A stretch of 64,000 nt of DNA from positions 71,304,727 to 71,368,726 of the forward strand of contig NW_026623100.1 in NCBI RefSeq assembly GCF_023065955.2, in the 5' to 3' direction. Of this stretch, positions 23,366-35,560 are shown piece after piece. Source of the stretch: Ursus arctos. Lineage: Eukaryota; Chordata; Mammalia; Carnivora; Ursidae. Position 1 is the first letter of the stretch; each line of letters begins with the position of its first letter. The notes under the pieces were generated by a model. That model made no database searches. It was not told where the DNA came from and saw nothing but the letters and a program-made list of their open reading frames with translations. A program made the translations under genes and the position numbers.

Positions 23366-24518
23366 ATTATTATAATAGTTGGTTTAGAATCCCTGTGGGA
23401 TCATTACACCACCCTTGTCATCTCAGGCCTCATTTCCAGTTTTTTCTCTTGAGGTTGAACTACATTTTCTTGATTCCTCATCTCATGTAATTTTGGATCA
23501 CATCCCGAGTATTGGGAATGCTATATTGTGGAGATTATGGATTTTTAAATATTCTTCTAGAAAGTCTCGATTTTTTTTTAAAATTTTGGCAGAGAATGAA
23601 CTTGGTTTGAAGGAAACTGCAAACTCTTATCTTTTTGGGAGACATATTTAAATCTCAGTTCCTTCCCCTTTTAGCTCAGATACACACATATACTTGAGTT
23701 AGGGATTGGCCAGAGACTTGGGTAGAATGTAAACACAAAATTTGTAACTACTTCTCTTTGGTCCTCTTCTTTTTGGAAATCCCCCTTCACTTCTCAACTT
23801 TCTTGTTGCCCCAACTTCTTCCTCTAGTTCCTCTAGCTTCAGGCCAGAAAGACTTGAGACATTCACCAGGGTTTACCCTCTGGCTAAGAGCTGTGACAAC
23901 AGGAATGCACACCTTGTCATTCCTTTTTGCAAGTGCTAATCTGTCTCCAGAATATTGCTACTTTGTTCTGCTCCAGTAATTGTAGGTGGTTGTTTTAGTT
24001 GCTGTTGTGTGTGTTGCCCAGAATTTATAGTTTTATTTGCATGAGGGACCGGTCTAGTAGGAGCTACTAAATACGCTGGCAGCAAACATCCTATCTTATT
24101 TTTGAAGGATATTTTTGTTGTATATATGTTGAGTAAAAGGATTTTTTAAAAAATTTCAGGACTTTCAAGATATTGTCACTTTGGCATCTGACTTCCATGG
24201 TTTCTGTCCTGTTGTTACTCTTATTACTGTTCTACTATTTGTATTGTGTCTTTTTTCTCCTATGGGTATTTTTAATATTTCTCCTTTATCTTTAATTTTA
24301 TAAGTTTGGATATGACATTCCTAGGATATTTTTGGTTATTTTTTATTAGCTGAACTCCTTGTATCTGTGGATTAATTTCTTTTACCCATTTGAAAAATTT
24401 TCCACTAACATTACTTCAAACATTTACTTTCCTTATTTCATCTTTATTTTTTCCTGGGACTCCAGTTTCAAGGATGTCAGATTATTTGATTTTTGTCCTC
24501 TACATTTTGGATGTTCTG
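23366..24518 (-). mobile_element. Old L1 5' region (L1M type), antisense
   Basis: Continuation of antisense ancient L1 untranslated sequence: 'ggaaactgcaaactcttatc', 'tttctcctttatctttaatt', 'attacttcaaacatttactt', 'ctgggactccagtttcaagg'. It is highly decayed and I cannot tell whether it is one insertion or several. Confidence 0.6.
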
Positions 24519-24735
24519 CTCAATTTTTTTTAAAAGATTTTATTTATTTATTCGACAGAGATAGAGACAGCCAGCGAGAGAGGGAACACAAGCAGGGGGA
24601 GTGGGAGAGGAAGAAGCAGGCTCCTAGCAGAGGAGCCTGATGTGGGGCTCGATCCCATAACGCCGGGATCACGCCCTGAGCCGAAGGCAGACGCTTAACC
24701 ACTATGCCACCCAGGCGCCCCCTCAATTTTTTTTT
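24519..24735 (-). mobile_element. CAN-SINE, antisense, young subtype
   Basis: A complete tRNA-Lys-derived carnivore SINE in reverse. From the left it has AAAGATTTTATTTATTTATT (tail side), a GA-rich body 'cagccagcgagagagggaac', 'gaagaagcaggctcctagca', 'ggggctcgatcccataacgc' (box B side) and 'ccacccaggcgcccc' (start). The duplication 'ctcaattttttt' lies at 24519-24530 and 24722-24733. These elements are transcribed by RNA polymerase III from internal boxes and mobilised by L1. Confidence 0.95.
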
Positions 24736-25490
24736 TATTATTTCTTTTTCTCTTCCTTCTTCTCTTCCTCTTCTTCCTTCTTCAAATAATATCAGTTAGT
24801 GATCTGTCTTAGAATTCACTGATCCTTTCTTTGCTTTATATAGTCTGGTTGTTAAATCCTTTAAATGGATTCCTCCTTTTTCATGTAGTAATTTGCATGG
24901 AATCATGCAATATATAGTCTCCTTTCACTTAGCATAACAGATTTGAAGTTAGCACACATTATATGCGCGTATCAGTTTGTCCATTCATTTTTATTGCAGA
25001 ATAGTATTCAATCATATGGGTATGCCACAAGCTTGTTTATTCATACCAGATGAAGAACATTTGAGATGTTGCCAGTTTTGGGCAGTTTTGAATAAAGTCT
25101 CTATAAACATTCACACAGAGTTTTTATGTAAACGTAAGTCGTAATTTCTCTTGAGTAAATATCTAGGAATGGGATGGCTGAGTCATATGGTATGTATGAT
25201 AGTCAACTTTGTAAGAAACTAAAATCGTTTCCAAAGTGGTTGTATGACTTTACATTCCCACCAGCAATGAATTAGAGTTCTAGTTACTATAAAATCTTAC
25301 AGTACTTGGTATTGTCAGGAAAAAAATATATATAACCATTTTTGCTGTTGGGTAAGTTTTTTGGAGCTTTTATTTGCTCTAATGACGTATGAATGCTGAG
25401 CAACTTTTCATGGGCTTATTTTTCACCATTTCTTTGGTAAATGAAAATAACTACCCTAGGGTCATAAAATGAATTGAGAAGCATTCTCTT
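24736..25490 (-). mobile_element. Old L1 3' half, antisense
   Basis: Decayed L1 3' end: 'catggaatcatgcaatatat', 'cactaacagaatag'-like 'attgcagaatagtattcaat', 'ttgagatgttgccagttttg', 'aataaagtctctataaacat', 'tttccaaagtggttgtatga', 'acattcccaccagcaatgaa'. These are standard landmarks of old antisense L1 ends. No frame survives. Confidence 0.75.
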
Positions 25491-25503
25491 ATTTTTGACT
25501 TTT

Positions 25504-25696
25504 TAAAAAAGATTTTATTTTTTGAGAGAGAGAGAGAGGAAGAGACAGAGAGAGACAGAGAGCACTGGTGGGGAGAGGGAGAGAGGCAGAAGTGGACTCC
25601 CTGCTGAGCAGAGAGCCTGACTTAGAGCTCCATCCCAGAACCCTGAGATCATGACCTGAGCTGAATCACTTAACTGACAGCCACCCAGGTGCCCCT
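25504..25696 (-). mobile_element. CAN-SINE, antisense, older
   Basis: Reverse SINE with A tail at left, GA-rich body, 'gactccctgctgagcagaga', 'ctgagatcatgacctgagct' and start block 'ccacccaggtgcccc'. The flanks 'atttttgacttttt' and 'attttcgattttct' are a degraded candidate duplication. The 'gatcatgacctgagct' variant marks an older subfamily than the 'atcacgccctgagcc' type. Confidence 0.9.
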
Positions 25697-26709
25697 CATT
25701 TTCGATTTTCTTGAACAGTTTGTGTAAAACTACATATTTGATAGAATTCACCATTGAAACCAACTGGGTCTGGGATATTTGCATATGTGTGTGTTGGTGT
25801 GTTTGTGGGGGTGGCCTTGGGGAAGATTTCTTAAACAACTTAATTTATTGAATAAATATAAGAATAATTAGGTTAGCTACTTTTTCTTTGCTGAGTTTAA
25901 TAGTAGATATTTTTCAGGGAATTTGCCTATTTTATATAATGTATAGAATTTACATTTATAAAATTAATATATTATTATCCTTTTAATCTAAAAGCTCTCT
26001 AGTCGTGTCTCTCTTTATTACTGAAATTGGCAGTCTGTCTTTTTCCTTTTTAAATCTGGCTAGAGATTTTTGAATTTTATTATTTCAATAAGCCAGATTT
26101 TGATTTCATTGATAGTTTTCATTGCTTTGCTTTTCTGATATCAAAAGTGTGTGTGTGTGTGTGTGTGTGTGTAATTTAATAGTTGTCTTTTGTAATAGTT
26201 GTCATACTTGAGTTTGAGTCTAGTTTTTTCTTTTAAATCCTTGCTGAAGTAGTGCTTCAAAAGTTCTTACAGTGAAAGCCTATAACTGTTGAATTATTTT
26301 ATATTTTGTGTAGATGTGCATAAAATTTTGTCTATTTTCTTACTCTTCTATTCTCTTTATTTAAAATATACATTTCACAATTTTTTAAACTCTATAGCTT
26401 TTGTATCTCTAATTCCAATTCCTCTTTTGCTGTATCAAGTCTGAATAGTATTATGTCTTTCTCATTTAAGTGACTCTATTTTTCACTTCTTGTTCTTGTT
26501 CAATTTCTGCCCATTTCTGTTTCATATTTTCCTGTTTGTTTTCATAGAAATAATTCCTTTATCTTTCCAATATTCCTACACAAATTTATTTTGTAATTTT
26601 TCTTAAGCTGTTCTATAAAATTAATTTCATATAAAGAGAATAGCTTTTCAATCTGTTCATATTTGTCTGTCTTTCTTACCATGAGATGTATTTGTGCCTT
26701 TAACATTTT
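25697..26709 (-). mobile_element. Old L1 ORF2 region, antisense
   Basis: 'tatttgatagaattcaccat' with 'tgaaaccaactgggtctggg' marks the reverse of an ORF2 reverse-transcriptase stretch; the rest is AT-rich and decayed. A (GT)n run of 13 units lies at 26147-26172. Confidence 0.65.
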
Positions 26710-27773
26710 CACCTTAGATGGGTTTTTTTAAAATTATCTAATTATTTATTTATTTTATAATAATTTTTTATTATGTTATGTTAGGCACCATACAGTACAT
26801 CCCTAGTTTTTGATGTAGTGTTCCATGATTCATTATTTGCATATAACACCCAGTGCACCATGCAATATGTGCCCTCCTTAATACCCATCACCGGCCTATC
26901 CCAATCCCCCACCTCCCTCCCCTCTGAAGCCTTCAGTTTGTTTCCCAGAGTCCATAGTCTCTCACGGTTCATTCCCCCTTCTATTTACCCCCCCTTCATT
27001 CTGCCCTTTCTTCTCCTGCCGATCTTCCTATTTCTTGTGTTCCATAAATGAGTGAAACCATATGATAATTGTCTTTCTCTGCTTGACTCATTTCACTTAG
27101 CATAATCTCCTCCAGTCCCATCCATGTTGCTGCAAATGTTGGGTAATCGTTCTTTCTGATGGCTCAGTAATATTCCATTGTATATATGGACCACAACTTC
27201 TTAATCCATTCATCTATTGAAGGGCATCTCGGCTCCTTCCACAATTTAGTGATTGTGGACAATGCTGCTATGAACATTGGGGTGCATATGGCCCTTCTCT
27301 TCACTACGTCTGTATCTTTGGGGTAAATACCCAGTAGTGCAATGGCTGGATCATAGGGTAACTCAATTTTTAACTTTTTAAGGGACCTCCACCCTGTTTT
27401 TCAAAGTGGCTGTACCAACTTGCATTCCCATCAACGATGTAGGAGGGATCCCCTTTCTCCACATCCTCTCCAACATTTGTTGCTTCTTGCCTTGTCAATT
27501 TTTGCCATTCTAACTGGCGTAAGGTGGTATCTCAAGGTGGTTTTGATTTGAATTTCCCTGATGGCTAATGATTTTGAACATTTTTTCATGTGTCTGTTAG
27601 CCGTTTGTATGTCTTCATTAGAAAAGTGCCTGTTCATATCTTCTGCCCATTTTTTGATTTGATTATTTGTTTCACGTGTATTGAGTTTGAGAAGTTCTTT
27701 GTAGATCTTGGATATTAATCTTTTATTTGTAGTGTCATTTGCAAATATCTTCTCCCATTCTGTGGGCTGCCTC

Positions 27774-28430
27774 TTAGCTTGTTTTGACCGTTTCCTTGGC
27801 TGTGCAGAAGCTTTTTATCTTGATGAAGTCCCACAAGTTCATTTTTTCTTTTGTTTTTCTTGCCTTTGGAGATGTGTCATGAAAAAAGTTGCTGTGGCCG
27901 ATGTCAAAGAAGTTGCAGCCTATGTTCTCCTCTAGGATTTTGATGGATTCCTGTCTCACATCGAGGTCTTTCATCCATTTTGAGTTTATCTTTGTGTATG
28001 GTGTGAAAGAGTGGTCAAGTTTCATTCTTTTGCATATAGCTGTCCAATTTTCCCAGCACCATTTATTGAAGAGACTGTCTTTTTCCCACTGGATGTTTTT
28101 TCCTGCTTTGTCAAAGATTAGCTGCCCAAAGAGCCGAGGGTCCATTTCTGGGTTCTCTGTTCTGTTCCATTGGTCTATGTGTCTGTTTTTGTGCCAGTAC
28201 CATGCTGTCTTAGTGATCACAGCTTTGTAGTATAGCTTGAAATCCCGCAATGTGATGCCCCCAGCTTTGTTTTTCCTTTTCAACAGTTCCTTGGAGATTC
28301 GGGGCCTTTTCTGGTTCCACACAAATTTAAGGGCTGTTTGTTCCAGTTCTTTGAAAAATGTCATTGGTATTTTGATCAGGATGGAATTGAAAGTGTAGAT
28401 TGCTCTGGGTAGCATAGACATGAGGTACAT
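27774..28430 (-). pseudogene. L1 ORF2 fragment, downstream of reverse transcriptase
   Basis: A 218-codon frame with ORF2 blocks '[12 protein letters not shown]', '[20 protein letters not shown]', '[20 protein letters not shown]', '[12 protein letters not shown]', '[20 protein letters not shown]' and '[13 protein letters not shown]'. It then loses frame; the continuation is seen further left at 27431-27637 in another phase ([20 protein letters not shown]), which ends early at a stop where the sister copy at 6237-6806 reads Trp. It is inactive. Confidence 0.92.
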
Positions 28431-28440
28431 TCCTCAATCT

Positions 28441-28965
28441 CATAAAAATCATCTATGAAAAGCCTACTGCAAATATTATTCTCAATGGGGAAAAGCTGGA
28501 AGCCTTTCCCTTAAGATCAGGAACACGACAAGGATGCCCACTCTCGCCATTATTATTCAACATAGTACTAGAAGTCCTTGCAACAGCAATCAGACAACAA
28601 AAAGGGATAAAAGGTATCCAAATCGGCAAAGAAGAAGTCAAACTCTCTTCACAGATGACATGATACTCTATATAGAAAACCCAAAAGACACCACCCCCAA
28701 ACTACTAGAAGTTATAGAGCAATTCAGTAATGTGGCAAGATACAAAATCAATGCTCAGAAATCAGTTGCATTTCTATACACGAACAATGAGACTGAAGAA
28801 AGAGAAATTAGGGAATCCATTCCATTTACAATAGCACCAAAAATCATACGTTATCTTGGAATTAACTAGAGACGTAAAGGATCTATATTCTAGAAACTAC
28901 AAATCACTCTTGAAAGACATTGAAGAAGACACAAAAAGATGGAAAAATATTCCATGCTCATGGAT
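28441..28965 (+). pseudogene. L1 ORF2 reverse-transcriptase fragment, inverted half
   Basis: Plus-strand DNA encodes, in shifting phases, the ORF2 reverse-transcriptase core: '[20 protein letters not shown]' from about 28528, then '[15 protein letters not shown]' near 28655 and 'NAQKSVAFLYTNN' further on. The catalytic block is normally FADD; here it is FTDD, so the alanine before the two catalytic aspartates is replaced. A frame change between the two blocks and a stop at 28867-28869 break it. The longest open piece is 28534-28869. Confidence 0.9.
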
Positions 28966-28977
28966 CATCTTAGATGG

Positions 28978-29600
28978 ATTTGAAAGCTTACTTCCCCCTT
29001 GATATGTATTCTTCTTATCCTATAAAGTTCAAAGGTGCAATGCTGCCTCGTACCTCTACTGAGACCACAGATGAGCTCCGTATGAAGGCACTTCTGCATT
29101 ATTCCCTGTGGCACTTTTGTGGACATGATGAACCCTGTCGCTGAGCCAGCAGGTAGCTTGGTTCCATTTCTGGTATTTGGCTCTCCTGTACCCCTTCTCC
29201 TACAAACCTAAGCTCTAGGCAGAATCAACTACAGCTGGTTTTGGTCTCATGTCATGGTTGGGAGCTGCCCCTATGGCACTTAACTCCAGGTGCGGACCGT
29301 AGCCTTAATCTCCCAGTTTGTGTGGAGCACTTTTAGTCCATTTTGCCCCATGGATTACTGGCCACCACTGCGTTGGTTTGGATCACGACCCAGCAGGCTT
29401 GTGGCTTCAGCTCTGCTCACTGCTTTGCATTTAAGTTCTTTTTCAGTCCATGGTGATGTTTGTTAGGTTTTTGAGCCCAACTCTCTTTTTTTGGATTTCT
29501 CTTTTTATGCTTAATTTATCATTGCTTTGTGTTTAAAGCTGACAGAGGGTATGAGACATACGCTTAATAGCCTCTGTATCAGAAGTCTTCTTGTCTTTTT
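28978..29600 (-). mobile_element. Possible old L1 5' region, antisense
   Basis: 'cctacaaacctaagctctag', 'gcagaatcaactacagctgg' and 'tggttgggagctgcccctat' recall an ancient L1 untranslated region in reverse and would continue the old L1 interrupted by the twin-primed element. The call is tentative. Confidence 0.35.
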
Positions 29601-32455
29601 ATAAGTAGAGATCTGAGACTCAGGAGGGGGAAGTGTCTGGTCTAAGGCCTTAGAGTGGGCTTGTCCCAGAGCCTGAGCGGGTCCTCAGGTCTCCCAACTC
29701 CAAGCCCCAGGGCCTTTTCACTGTCCCCAGGTGCTCAGAAACTGTGCCGAAGGGCAAGTCGCAGCGCTGAGCTGCTTCCTGCTTTCTTGCAGGAAGGGAC
29801 TAGGAGGCAGCTGCTGGGGAGAATCACCTGATGTTTCCTGAAAAGGTAGAGAAGATATTTAACAGATTTCATCACCCCCAAATTCTTGTCTGACTAAAAA
29901 CCGTTTCTTTCAGCAAGCTGTCACAGTCTGCTGGAAGCACACCACAGTGTGGGTGCCACACGCAGCTCATGACCTTTGCATTCACAACAACAACTGAACC
30001 TCTAGAAATGATATTTTCCCTTCCGAGGCCACGTGGCTTCCTTATAAAGAAGAGCTATAAAGGGAAAGAATTGATTTTTAATTTGAAATAGGCAAACATT
30101 TAATTGTGTGCTGTACAAATATAATACAATTGTCAGTTGAAATATGTCATTCAGCTGAAGAAAGAAAGTGCTCCAGGTGGTGTGTGTATGTATAGGGAAA
30201 AAAAAATATATAAAACATGGTTGCTGGGAACTGTCACCTGATCGGACACCCATTCCTCAGAGCTGTGTGATTAAGGGCTGTCTGATGAAACTATTTTACG
30301 ACTTAAAAGTCTGTAAAGATAAAGCTATCAAGCAAATTTCCGACTGAAATCAAGATTTTTAAATTCAAATTAGAATGCAGATATGTTTCCTCCTTTTCAT
30401 TACTTTAAAAATGGAGAGAAAATACTTTTGGTCTCTCTAGGCCTCGCAAATGTGCTGGAGGTTGAAAGTGACTTTAGATTCTCTTCAGGCTCCGGCTGGA
30501 CCTCCGCAGCACACGGAGACCTCTTACTCCTGCAACTACGTGTTTGTTGTATATCCATGGGACCGCTTTCTCCCCGTTTCTAGAATTCAAAGTTCCAGAC
30601 GGAACCGGCACACTCAGAGAGCTACTTCTACTTGCAAACTGTGTATTGGGAGATGATTCCAGTTCCGTGCATGGCCCCGTTTGGGATCTCTCACCACCCA
30701 GCAGTGGTATGAGTGGGTATTCAGCCGACCGAATGCCGGAAGGAAGGTGGCTGCAGATAAAGGGCCGCCACAAACCTCAGAAGATTGTCATTACTGAGCG
30801 CAGCTCCAGGAAGGGGGTATTTCCCTTGCTATGTCCTAAGATTAACGTGTGTAGTGATTGACCGATGTGAATAGGCCAAGTGGGGGGTGTTTAAAGGATC
30901 AAGTCAGAGTTTGTCTGATGCTTTGAAGATAAAGGTGAAGACAATAGGGCAAATTCCTATTCTTGCAAATGATCTAATAATTACTGTAATAATTATCCTC
31001 ATCCAACCATAGGCCAACAATGGATATATTTGAGAACACTGAATTTTGTAAAGTATTATGTATCCCCCAGTGGCAGTAGGGCTCGTTGTGAGTACTAGTG
31101 CAGATCAAATAACCGGGAGGAGCAAAGACCCTCTGCTCACTCACCAGGGCTCACGTTGAGCTCCCTCTCTCACACCTTGCAATCAAGAAATGTACAATAG
31201 CAAATATATTCCAGGAGGCTGGAGGGAGGCCAGGGAGGCGAGAGGGCGGCCCCGCTCCCAGGTTCTCTGGCTCTGCCGTGTCAAACGGTAAGTGAGTGTC
31301 TCCAGTGACCCAGCTAATATCTTTGTGTTGAACTGACAGGCTGTTTTGACATTATTAGACACAGCCAAACAAAGGATGAAAACCAATTGGTAGCCATGTT
31401 TCACAGTTCCTGGTTGTAGGCACAAAGCAATCAAACACACCTGCCAGAAAGCCTGAAATGTGGGCTTTCATCCCAGCGTTGTTCAAGGTCCCCACCAGCC
31501 CTCCCCTCTTTTATGAAGTTTTTCCAGCTAAAGTGACCGTGGGATGAGTTCCAGCCCTGTCCGAATCACAGAGTGAGACTCATGTTTTGTCCCAGTCCTC
31601 ATTAACAGGTGCTTAACCTGTTTAACCCCAGATGGCAATGGGCCACCACAGTCAGGAAGGTACAAGAGAATGATGGGGGGATTCTTAGGCATAGAACATA
31701 CTAGAACTTAGAGACCAGGCCTGCAGGTGGGAAGAGAGGACCAAATATCAGGAGGTTTGATGCTCTGTCTTCAACCTAGTTTCCACATCCCAGAGCTTGA
31801 AAGCCTTGACGCTTAAAGGTTAAACAGAGTTTTGGGGCAGAAAAAGTGGTACTACCTTACATGATGGGGAGTAAATTTGAGAACTTGATGATGTAGCAAT
31901 GGGTCCAAAAGAGTTTTGAATCGATTCAGAGATAATAAGTCTATCATGTATTAGAAAAGAAGCTGTTATGTTCAGGTATCTACCCTTAATCAGGTTTTCC
32001 ACCGATGGACCTCTTGACATCCTAATTAGAGAAAGAATCCAGGACTGGAAGGATGGAGGTCCTGGTGGTATGTGTCTTTTTCTCTGATGTGATGGGAAAA
32101 TTCAGGTTTGGCACTCATCAGCTGTGTCTGAGACACAGGATCCTGCCCTTCCTCTCTGCCTCCAACCTTTCTGGGACACTCTTACTGAAACACAAGTATG
32201 GATCTTGCTTCAAGCACCTCTCCATCTACTGTAGGTCATCATTAAACAGTCAAACAAATGATCAGTGAACTTGCAAGGTTAAGTGACTAACAGGGTCTTA
32301 AAGATACAAGGAAAGAGTGATAATTTTCCCCGAACACTGGAGTTTTAGTCAGACCTGGAATAAAATCTTATCTGTGTCACCTAGAGTGAGTCATGTAGGA
32401 CTTCCATCGGAGCTAAAGCTTATAGGGTTAACATGAAGGCAGAATGAGATGATCT
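29601..32455. other. Mostly unique DNA, no gene recognised
   Basis: About 2.9 kb. 29605-29725 may be an antisense MIR ('gatctgagactcaggagggg', 'tctggtctaaggccttagag'), and 32335-32410 a sense MIR remnant. CpG dinucleotides are relatively frequent at 30490-30800, where overlapping frames of about 100 codons run on both strands. None resembles a known protein. Confidence 0.4.
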
Positions 32456-33235
32456 TTTGATTTACAAGTTTCGCTTTTGGTGTATTGTTTGAAATGTCTT
32501 TCTATGCATGGATGATGAAGATGGCCTTCTACTTTTTTAGCAGTTTAAAGTTTTTGTTTTTTTTATATTTGGGTTTCTTTTTTGGTGCTATTTAAACAAG
32601 GTCGCTATTTTTGTCCCTTTATGGATAGCCTATTATACCAATACCTTTCATAAAGTAGACTATCTTTCCCTAGTGATTTATAATGTGATTTTTGCTGTAA
32701 TGCAAGTCACCATTTAATGTGCAAGTTTGCTTCTGGGCTCTCTCTTTTGTTCACTTGTTACTTTTCTGTTACGCAAATACATCACTTTTATTATTTCTCT
32801 AGCTCTAAAGTTTGTCTTGATTTCTGGAGGAGAAATTCTTCCCCTTCCTTCTCTTGACCTGCCTCCTTCTCCTCCTTTCTCCTCCAAAGATGTTTGATTC
32901 CTCTTAGATTTTCCTATTCCCCTCTGTATTTTAGAAATGATTTGAAAGATTCCATCTCATAAAAATCTTGTTGGAATTTTGATATGAACCCCTTTGATTT
33001 GCAGATTAATTTGGGGGGAGAGTTGGTATTTTTACAAGATTGTGTTTTCCAAAAGTGAACATTGTATTTTCATATATTTTATACTGGTTGGCTTAAGGTC
33101 CTTCAGTGAATTTTGAACTATTTCTTTGTAAATATTTCACACATTTTCTTTGCCAGACTGATTTCCAGGATCTTTAATAATCATATTTTGATTGGTTCCT
33201 GTCAGCTGATGGAAAAAATATTTATATTTGCTGAT

Positions 33236-33732
33236 CTTGTGTTCAACACACTTGCTTGTATAAATCAGTATCTCAGCAAGAAATAGATGGAACACTCAGG
33301 TTAATTTGAGAAGAGTTTAGTGAAGGGACTATTTACAGAGGTGTGGGCAGGGTATATAAAATCACCATGGATAATACAGCAGCCCGTGGCTAGTAATAGT
33401 AAGGCTCAATCATCAGCCCTCTACCTGAAGGGTCAGAGGAAGGAGCAATTCCTAGAATAAGACACAGGGAGGTCCCCATAGCAGGTCTGCCTGACAAATG
33501 TTAAAAGACATTTGCAGAGGGGATCAGCTGGCCAGCAGCAGCTACAGAGTTGGGGAAACAATAGCCTGGCTTTACTTTCCTCTGGTAGATCTCCTGCCTT
33601 GCCTCTGCTCTCCCTGTCACCACTGGCCAGATCAATCTGAAGCTCACAGAAGTTAGTGCCGCAGGGCACAGAGAGAGGGGGGCAGGGTGGGGATGGGCGT
33701 GAAAGTACAAGTGGAAGATAACCCACATGTTG
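33236..33732. mobile_element. Unnamed interspersed repeat interrupting old L1
   Basis: About 500 bases of different composition separate two L1 segments that read on from each other. It starts with 'cagtatctcagcaagaaata' and 'agagtttagtgaagggacta' and ends with 'gtacaagtggaagataaccc'. The style is that of a known mammalian LTR or DNA repeat, but I cannot name it. Frames of 97 and 75 codons inside it are not credible genes. Confidence 0.4.
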
Positions 33733-34268
33733 CTGACTTCTGTTAGTTTTAATAGTTTGTCTGTCAGTCCTCTTGTATTTTCTAGATAGATATCTATGAC
33801 ATCATCAGATATTTTTCTCTATTGATCTTTAAACACGTTTGTTTTTCTTATCTTATTTCACTGTCTAGGTCCTCCAGTGTAATGTGAGCTAAAGATTGTG
33901 ACAGTGAGTTGGTTTGTCTTGTTCCTGATTTGAATGACACCTCTTCTAAAATTTTACCAGTAAGTAGGCTATGTGCTTTAGTATGGATTTTGCTTTACAT
34001 ATTTTTTTTAATCAAGTTAAGTTGGCTACTTTCTGATCCTAGGTAAGTGTTTTCTGTTGTTAAAAAAATCATGAGCAGATTGTTATATTTTAACAGATAC
34101 ATTTTCATACCCCTATTATATTTCTCACTGTGTTAATGTGGTAAATTCCATTATTATGTTTGTGTGTATGTAAAAAAGCATTTTTGCGTGTCTGGAATAA
34201 ATTCTACCTGGTAATGATGTATTTAAAAATATATTTACTGCTGTTTTTGATATGTTAATATTTTGTTT

Positions 34269-34500
34269 AGGAGAGTCACACCTGGGGTGCCTGGGTGGCA
34301 CAGCGGTTAAGCGTTTGCCTTTGGCTCAGGGCATGATCCCGGCGTTATGGGATCGAGCCCCACATCAGGCTCCTCCGCTATGAGCCTGCTTCTTCCTCTC
34401 CCACTCCCCCTGCTTGTGTTCCCTCTCTCGCTGGCTGTCTCTCTCTCTGCCAAATAAATAAATAAAATCTTTAAAAAAAAAAAAAAGGAGAGTCACATCT
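34269..34500 (+). mobile_element. CAN-SINE, sense, young subtype
   Basis: Full-length SINE (34284-34485): start 'ggggtgcctgggtggcacag', box A 'cacagcggttaagcgtttgc', box B region 'atgggatcgagccccacatc', CT-rich body, and AATAAATAAATAAAATCTTT followed by an A run. Duplications 'aggagagtcacacct' (34269-34283) and 'aggagagtcacatct' (34486-34500) differ at one base. The internal promoter boxes look intact. Confidence 0.96.
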
Positions 34501-35260
34501 ATATTCATAAGTGAGATTGCCTATAACTTTCGTAATTATCCTGTTTTCAAATTAAGTTTATACTAGCCAAATGAAATAAGATACATATGTTTTCTTTTTT
34601 TTTATTCTTGTAAATTTTGAGTAAAATAAGAATTAGCTGTTTTTTGAAGGTTTTTAAAAACTTTTTGATATGGTATCTTGGTTTGAAGGGTTGTGTGTTT
34701 TCGACTGTCTATGCCATTTGTTTAATAGTTATACATGAATTTGGAATTTGATGTATTTTGAGTCAATTAACATTTTACTATATTTTCAAATTATTGATGC
34801 AAAACTATTCTGAATATACTTTTATAATGTCATTTAAATGTTATGTATAGTTATGGCATAATTTACATTCCTCATATTATTTGTATATACCTGCTTGCTT
34901 TCTTTGACTCTTTTTTTCCTGAGTAACCTTACCAGAAGTTCCTTCATTCATTCCCTCTGTCCTTCTTTATACCTTTCCTGCTGTCTTCTATTTCAATTAT
35001 CTTTTAGTTATCAATCATCTCAATTTTCGTTGTTTTATTTTATAAATCTTCCTCTTTCCTCTACTTTTGACTTTTCAACACCATCTCTGGATTTACTCCT
35101 GTCTTTTTAAGGTGAAAACCTATATAATTAGTTTTGATATTTATTTTTTTCTAATACATAATTTTCTAATACATTTTCCCCTGAGAGCTTTTTAGATGCC
35201 AGATGACCAATAGAAATAGTTATATAGCCATGACTACAACAACAGCTATCATGGCAGGTA

Positions 35261-35262
<2 letters not shown>

Positions 35263-35309
<47 letters not shown>
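35263..35309. repeat. (TG)n microsatellite
   Basis: Twenty-three uninterrupted TG units in old L1 DNA. Confidence 0.95.
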
Positions 35310-35312
<3 letters not shown>

Positions 35313-35560
35313 GCTTTCATTGTAATTCAGTTCTAAATATTTAAATTTCTATTATGACATTTTTCAGCAATATTGTGTTTTCAATTTGCCAGGGTGTTTT
35401 CCTTTCTCTTTTTCCTCCTTCCTTGCTTTTATTGGCTAGATTATTTTCTTTTTTCTATTTCTGCCTCTAGAGGGTTGAAAATTAAACATTTTATTGTTAT
35501 TCTTTTGGTGCTACTCTAAAATTTCTTACCATTCATACTTCAATTAACAGAGCCCAAGGT

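Larger units (their letters stand above)
26710..28977 (-). mobile_element. 5'-inverted (twin-primed) L1
   Basis: The 3' part (about 26722-28430) is in minus orientation, with an A-rich tail at the left, 3' UTR and ORF2 C-terminal half. At about 28431-28440 the orientation flips: 28441-28965 is plus-strand ORF2 reverse-transcriptase sequence. The plus part ends at the IPCSWI block while the minus part starts at the following MLPRAIY block, so the two halves are nearly adjacent in the parent L1. This is the signature of twin priming during insertion. The flanks 'caccttagatgg' (26710-26721) and 'catcttagatgg' (28966-28977) match 11 of 12. Confidence 0.92.
32460..35560 (-). mobile_element. Old L1 (L1M type), antisense, with nested insertions
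   Basis: Reversed ORF2 landmarks occur in order: 'tgttggaattttgatatgaa' near 32970, 'ctgatttccaggatctttaa' near 33160, 'ctgtctaggtcctccagtgt' near 33862 and 'gtttgtcttgttcctgattt' near 33910 (just beyond the catalytic region), and 'cataagtgagattgcctata' near 34508. It is interrupted by an unnamed repeat (33236-33732) and by a SINE (34269-34500). The rest to 35560 is AT-rich and decayed, with a long TG run. Confidence 0.65.

Noticed and set aside
34284..34350. tRNA-like sequence with box A and box B
   Set aside because: It is the tRNA-related head of a CAN-SINE, not a tRNA gene; no cloverleaf with anticodon stem is intact. The same applies to the other SINEs.
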